NCBI GenBank assembly: GCA_964371715.1
Contig: CAYJNO010000048.1
Span: 1-9,098, forward strand
From: CAYJNO01 sp964371715
GTDB taxonomy: Bacteria; Bacillota_I; Bacilli_A; Erysipelotrichales; Erysipelotrichaceae
DNA length: 9,098 bases
Direction: 5' to 3'
The position numbers and the translations under genes are program-made. Position 1 is the stretch's first letter. Each line of letters starts with the position of its first letter. Below are positions 8,391 to 9,098 of this stretch, piece by piece. Below the pieces are notes generated by a model. It was given only the letters and a program-made list of their open reading frames with translations. It was not told the DNA's origin and did not search any database.

Positions 8391-8402
8391 TACACTTGTG
8401 TA
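8391..8402. promoter_or_regulatory. Candidate operator: inverted repeat TACAC-TT-GTGTA
   Basis: Five-base arms TACAC and GTGTA flank a two-base centre, in the transcribed leader about 36-47 bases after the predicted start and just before the ribosome binding site. It could be a repressor site or chance; no known regulator is assigned. Confidence 0.3.
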
Positions 8403-8444
8403 TCATAATTAATACATATTACTCCTTTCTGTCAATTTAATGTA

Positions 8445-8473
8445 ATCATATGTAATTACACACTATAAGTCAA
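8445..8473 (-). promoter_or_regulatory. Promoter of the GH84 gene
   Basis: On the minus strand, TTGACT at 8468-8473 and TATGAT at 8445-8450 are exactly 17 bases apart, each matching the sigma-A consensus at five of six positions. Transcription should begin near 8438, giving a leader of about 73 bases. A second perfect TTGACA at 8430-8435 has only a poor -10 (ATTAAT, 16 bases on), so it is the weaker candidate. Confidence 0.75.
8451..8460. promoter_or_regulatory. Candidate operator: palindrome TGTAATTACA in the promoter spacer
   Basis: A perfect 10-base palindrome between the -35 and -10 of the GH84 promoter and touching the -10. A further half-copy TGTAAT at 8441-8446 overlaps the other side of the -10. 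A repressor bound here would block RNA polymerase. No specific regulator can be named from the sequence. Confidence 0.45.
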
Positions 8474-8587
8474 TGCATGAAAAGATGATTAATTGTTTAT
8501 TTTGAGTATATTTGTTGTATTTATGTGTATTTGTAATCGCTATCATTGTATACTTACATAAATTCACCTTTTTTGTGCATTAAATTC

Positions 8588-8633
8588 AAAAAAAAGTATA
8601 GCAATCTAATTTTTAGATTCTATACTTTTTTTT
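8588..8633 (-). terminator. Terminator of the pilin gene
   Basis: A long hairpin about 43 bases after the pilin stop codon. AATCTAA at 8603-8609 pairs with TTAGATT at 8613-8619 around a three-base loop. GTATA and G8601 pair with TATAC and C8620. Eight A (8588-8595) pair with eight T (8626-8633). The only flaw is one bulged base, C8602. Read on the minus strand it ends in eight U. It insulates the GH84 promoter from pilin transcription. Confidence 0.88.
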
Positions 8634-8675
8634 CATATTTATAATGTAGAGTTATATATTTTAATAGCTAAATGA

Positions 8676-9098
8676 TTAGTCTAATAAAGCACTCCATCCA
8701 TTGTCATCAGCTGCATCGCTATCTGTATAAGATACTGAACCAGTTTTTGTATCAACTGTTATTGTTAAAATACCAGCTTTACCTTTTACTGATTGAACTT
8801 CTTTAGTTTCATTTCCTACGATTGCTGCGAAAGCATCGAAGAAATCATCTCCTGCAACTATTTCTGTTGCTCCTGCTTTTAGTGTTAGTGTCCCAGATGC
8901 ATCTAATACTACTGAGTAAGTTGGTGCAGGTGTTTTTAATGATGGATCTGCTGCTGCTACTGAAGCTGCATCCATTAAATTTTGTGCTGTTTGAATGTCA
9001 TTTGACTCTCTACCTCTTTCAACATATTGAATGTATTGAGGAGCTAAAACTACTGCTAATACTGCGATAATCGCGATAACTACGATTAATTCAATTAA
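8676..9098 (-). CDS. Type IV pilin, 5' end cut by the window edge
   Basis: Structural pilin or pilin-like protein, assembled at the membrane into type IV pili. The visible 140 residues begin LIELIVVIAIIAVLAVVLAP, which is the class III signal core. The missing start should carry a short leader ending in Gly and the first two mature residues (usually F-T). The Glu of LIE is the expected Glu5 for subunit assembly. The hydrophobic helix continues into an amphipathic part (QYIQYVERGRESNDIQTAQNLM). A beta-rich head follows, with strands such as YSVVLDASGTLTLK and GILTITVDTKTGSVSYT, and an acidic end WSALLD. There are no cysteines, so no disulfide loop. An internal ATG at 8973-8975 falls within the helix and is not the true start. 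It is the last gene before a strong terminator. Major pilin versus minor pseudopilin cannot be decided here. Confidence 0.9.
   Translation of the reverse strand, partial: LIELIVVIAIIAVLAVVLAPQYIQYVERGRESNDIQTAQNLMDAASVAAADPSLKTPAPTYSVVLDASGTLTLKAGATEIVAGDDFFDAFAAIVGNETKEVQSVKGKAGILTITVDTKTGSVSYTDSDAADDNGWSALLD

Larger units (their letters stand above)
8366..8675. other. Intergenic regulatory region between the GH84 and pilin genes
   Basis: This 310-base gap holds, on the minus strand, the pilin terminator (8588-8633), the GH84 promoter (8445-8473) and the GH84 leader with its ribosome binding site. The stretch 8474-8587 is AT-rich, and I see no gene, RNA or convincing motif in it. I saw no convincing gene on the plus strand. 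Confidence 0.7.

Noticed and set aside
8402..8435. TTGACA at 8430-8435 paired with TATGAT at 8402-8407 as the main GH84 promoter
   Set aside because: The spacing is 22 bases, too long; the TTGACT/TATGAT pair with 17 bases just upstream is much better.
8822..9070. 82-codon Leu-rich frame on the plus strand that looks like a membrane peptide
   Set aside because: It is the reverse of the pilin gene; the leucine runs come from complementing Ala/Asp/Glu-type codons.

Overview
The window is AT-rich DNA (about one third G+C by eye). Strong AGGAGG-type ribosome binding sites, TAA stops in every gene, TGG codons for tryptophan and U-tailed hairpin terminators all suggest a low-GC Gram-positive-type bacterium (Bacillota or a near relative). 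The huge secreted hexosaminidase for amino-sugar glycans fits a host- or mucus-associated or other glycan-degrading lifestyle, but I cannot name a genus.

Layout, left to right. A complete lysyl-tRNA synthetase gene (lysS) lies on the minus strand at 1-1485. A 174-base divergent promoter region follows, holding a consensus -10 for lysS and an extended -10 for the next gene. An iron-type, BDH/YqhD-like alcohol dehydrogenase lies on the plus strand at 1660-2835. A compact, nearly perfectly symmetrical hairpin at 2834-2856 sits between this gene and the convergent one, and overlaps both stop codons. A very large minus-strand gene (2855-8365, 1836 residues) encodes a secreted family GH84 beta-N-acetylglucosaminidase. 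Its order is signal peptide, GH84 catalytic core, helical region, about five beta-sandwich modules, FIVAR-like helical repeats, a further beta module, a Thr/Pro linker and a C-terminal membrane anchor. A 310-base regulatory gap follows, with the GH84 promoter, two palindromes and the terminator of the next gene. A type IV pilin gene on the minus strand is cut by the right edge of the window (8676-9098).

The four genes look like separate transcription units. lysS is housekeeping, the dehydrogenase handles fermentative or detoxifying aldehyde/alcohol redox, and the GH84 protein and the pilin are both surface-exposed. The GH84 gene has its own strong promoter, with a perfect 10-base palindrome in the spacer between -35 and -10, so it is probably controlled by a repressor.

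I found no mobile element, CRISPR array, tRNA or rRNA, and no clear sign of a wholly new system. The points most worth a second look are the GH84 protein's architecture, its sortase-like tail without a sorting motif, and its promoter and leader.
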